Source: Selenomonadaceae bacterium (GTDB lineage Bacteria; Bacillota; Negativicutes; Selenomonadales; Selenomonadaceae). From it: a stretch of DNA of 16,187 nucleotides. The position numbers and the translations under genes were made by a program. The DNA is taken from positions 1 to 16,187 of the forward strand of contig JAEEGN010000003.1 in NCBI GenBank assembly GCA_016280345.1, in the 5' to 3' direction. Below are positions 14,806 through 16,187 of the stretch, piece after piece (positions within the stretch are counted from its first letter, which is position 1; each line of letters starts with the position of its first letter). The notes under the pieces are model-generated. The model did not search any database. It was given only the letters and a program-made list of their open reading frames with translations, and was not told the origin of the DNA.

Positions 14806-14860
14806 ACACCGCATTGGGCTTTGCGCGACCTTTGGCACGTCAACCGTCAGTTTTCGCGCT

Positions 14861-14927
14861 GCGAGCCTCCCTCTGGAGGGCGCGACATGTCACTGGCATG
14901 TCGCGCCCCGAAGGGCGGAGGGAGGGG
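14861..14927 (+). repeat. Palindromic repeat, copy 2
   Basis: Same layout as copy 1: GCGAGCCTCCCTCTGG on the left, centre CGCGACATG (14881-14889), TCACTGG, CATGTCGCG (14897-14905), right arm CGGAGGGAGG. Relative to copy 1 the second stem pair changes from A-T to G-C on both sides, a compensating change. Copies 1 and 2 start 122 bp apart. Confidence 0.8.
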
Positions 14928-15044
14928 CACTACATGACGCTTTAAGTAAGCCTTCGATTTCTGTATAAACCTTCGGCTTTGCTTCTAGCAACACGTATAT
15001 TCTCACGCCCCTTTACTCTTGCCCAAAGCAAATCTTACGTCCGC

Positions 15045-15101
15045 TGGCTCCCCCCGTGATATGCCACTGGCATATCACGCTCCTCCCGGAGGGGGGCTTG
15101 C
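15045..15101 (-). repeat. Palindromic repeat, copy 3, inverted and diverged
   Basis: Centre CGTGATATG (15055-15063), CCACTGG, CATATCACG (15071-15079). CCCCCC and GGGGGG flank it. The small hairpin (CTCC-TCCC-GGAG) is now on the right side, so this copy is in the opposite orientation. Several stem positions differ from copies 1 and 2, yet the arms still pair perfectly. It lies about 50 bp after the stop of the RTX gene and could serve as its terminator; I see no T-run. Confidence 0.7.
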
Positions 15102-15149
15102 AGAGCTTCCCCTAACTTTACTGCGTGTTCCTACAATCGGTCCTTTATC

Positions 15150-16187
15150 TTACATCACCTTCTTGAAACTCGTCCCCGTCACCTCGTATCTTGCCGTCGT
15201 CGCGCCATTTACCCCGTCGGTGAACAGGATTTCGTAGGTTTCTCCTGTTGCCGCGGATTCTATGAAGAGCTGGGCGCCGGTGGTGGCGGTGGTCAGGCGG
15301 AGGTAGTTGTTGCCGTTCATCGTTACTGTTTCCGCCGTGACGCTGCCGTCGTCCTTGAGGTCGTAGAGCATGACCTTGTCGCCGTTGCCGATGTTCCGGA
15401 TCACGTCGCTGCCGTCACTGGTGCCGAAGTAGAAGGTATCTGTAGCCGCGATGCCGGGAATGCCGCTACCGCCATTTCCACCGTTGCTGTTGCCGCCGCC
15501 GATCAGCAGGTCGTTGCTGCTGCCGCCGCCGTAGAGGGTGTTGGCTACGCCGTTGCCGCCGGTCAGGGTTTCGGCGGCGCCGCCGCTGCCGGCCAGGAAG
15601 TTGTCGCCGTGGTCGCTGCCTTTTACCGCCGTGATGTAGCTGTAGTTCTCGCCGGCTTCGAAGTAGCGGCCGGTGTTGCCGAGATCGACTTTGACGCCGG
15701 TTGACAGGGCCGAGGCGTCGAGGGCGCTGCCGCCGTCCTTGGAGCCATAGTAGTACTTGGCTACCGTGGCGTCGGTGACTTCCTCGGTGGCGTCCTTGTT
15801 GAGTACCGACAGGCGCTCGTCTTCTCCGGTCAGGCCGTTCTTCAGCACGACGTGGGCGCAGACGCTGTCGGTGCCGGCGGCCATCTGCAGTGTCAGGCTG
15901 GCGTCGCCGTTGGTCAGCTTCAGGTTGCCCTGGCCGTCGTAGGTGGCGGTGGTGCCGTTGAGCAGACTGTTCTCGTAGAAGGTGATGGCGTCGTCGGTGG
16001 TGCCGAAGCCGCCGGCGAAGTTCTGGACGGTGTCGTTGCCGGTGCCCTTGGCTAACCCGAACTGCTCCCGGCTGTCCAATCCGCCGGCGTTGATGATGGT
16101 GTCATCACCCCGGCCGCCGGCGGCGATGTCGCCGCTGCCGACGTAGAGGGTGTCGTTGCCTTTGCCGCCGAGCATGGTGTCGGCGGC
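15150..16187 (-). CDS. RTX-type calcium-binding repeat protein, C-terminal part
   Basis: 345 residues to the stop at 15150; the gene continues past the right edge. The visible N-terminal end has RTX nonapeptides of the form GGxGxDxhx: LGGKGNDTLY, AGGRGDDTII, GTGNDTVQN. A non-repeat section (about 55-190) follows, then degenerate repeats: ETLTGGNGVANTLYGGGSSNDLLIGGG and a glycine/asparagine-rich stretch before DTFYFGTSDGSDVI. The C-terminus (YEVTGTSFKKVM) could hold an uncleaved type I secretion signal. RTX repeats bind calcium and fold outside the cell. Function (adhesin, surface layer, enzyme) cannot be told, since the N-terminus is missing. No type I secretion genes are in view. Codon use is GC-rich like the rest. 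Confidence 0.85.
   Translation of the reverse strand, partial: AADTMLGGKGNDTLYVGSGDIAAGGRGDDTIINAGGLDSREQFGLAKGTGNDTVQNFAGGFGTTDDAITFYENSLLNGTTATYDGQGNLKLTNGDASLTLQMAAGTDSVCAHVVLKNGLTGEDERLSVLNKDATEEVTDATVAKYYYGSKDGGSALDASALSTGVKVDLGNTGRYFEAGENYSYITAVKGSDHGDNFLAGSGGAAETLTGGNGVANTLYGGGSSNDLLIGGGNSNGGNGGSGIPGIAATDTFYFGTSDGSDVIRNIGNGDKVMLYDLKDDGSVTAETVTMNGNNYLRLTTATTGAQLFIESAATGETYEILFTDGVNGATTARYEVTGTSFKKVM

Larger units (their letters stand above)
14081..15149. other. 1.07-kb stretch without a convincing gene
   Basis: Four parts can be told apart. 14081-14220 has small GC hairpins built on CCCG/CGGG. 14221-14467 is GC-rich and looks coding-like, but all frames break up; a 52-codon frame is listed separately. 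14468-14612 is A/T-rich. 14646-15149 carries three palindromic repeats plus related debris, including a TTACGC/GCGTAA inverted repeat (14671-14698) and two copies of a short stretch containing CTTCGGCTTTG (near 14723 and 14970). Long frames across the region change composition along their length and lack family features. It may be a site where small elements gather, or the remains of a lost gene. Confidence 0.6.

Noticed and set aside
14739..15101. CRISPR array
   Set aside because: Only three copies, with variable arms, opposite orientations and unequal spacing; these are palindromic elements, not CRISPR repeats.

Overview
The window looks like a chromosome segment of a high-GC, flagellated, diderm Firmicute, most likely of the class Negativicutes (the Selenomonas/Sporomusa kind). 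This is an inference from three things. Regulation is Firmicute-like: a leucine T-box leader, strong AGGAGG-type ribosome binding sites and sigma-A promoters. The order mbl-flgF-flgG matches the Bacillus subtilis mbl-flhO-flhP locus. The same cluster also carries flgA, flgH and flgI, which build the P and L rings and only make sense in a cell with an outer membrane. I cannot name the species.

Left part (1-7996, plus strand). The 3' end of an unidentified gene (2-172) is followed by a promoter and a complete leucine T-box with its terminator (about 304-568), which control a class II 2-isopropylmalate synthase, leuA (642-2312). After a terminator comes a PreA-like dihydropyrimidine dehydrogenase (2510-3997) with an extra N-terminal iron-sulfur domain. 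A two-gene unit follows: an orphan sugar-binding-type lipoprotein (4301-5290) translationally coupled to a membrane diguanylate cyclase with an extracytoplasmic sensor domain (5287-6465). Then come a secreted protein of unknown function (6745-7536) and a TIGR04076-family protein (7556-7885). A bidirectional terminator (7953-7996) closes this half.

Middle part (8020-14080, minus strand). One long gene cluster reads mbl, flgF, flgG, flgA, flgH, flgI, flgJ. It combines an MreB-family cytoskeletal protein with the distal rod, P-ring, L-ring and rod-capping functions of the flagellum. A very good sigma-A promoter stands before mbl. A good sigma-28 (SigD/FliA) promoter with an 11-bp direct repeat stands before flgG.

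Right part (14081-16187). About 1.07 kb has no convincing gene. It holds a bidirectional terminator and three copies of a palindromic repeat whose stem arms vary with compensating changes. The window ends inside the C-terminal part of an RTX-type calcium-binding repeat protein on the minus strand (15150-16187).

The most interesting items are the lipoprotein/diguanylate cyclase pair, which may be a ligand-to-c-di-GMP sensor; the covarying palindromic repeats; the sigma-28 control region inside the flagellar cluster; and an L-ring protein that seems to lack its lipid anchor.
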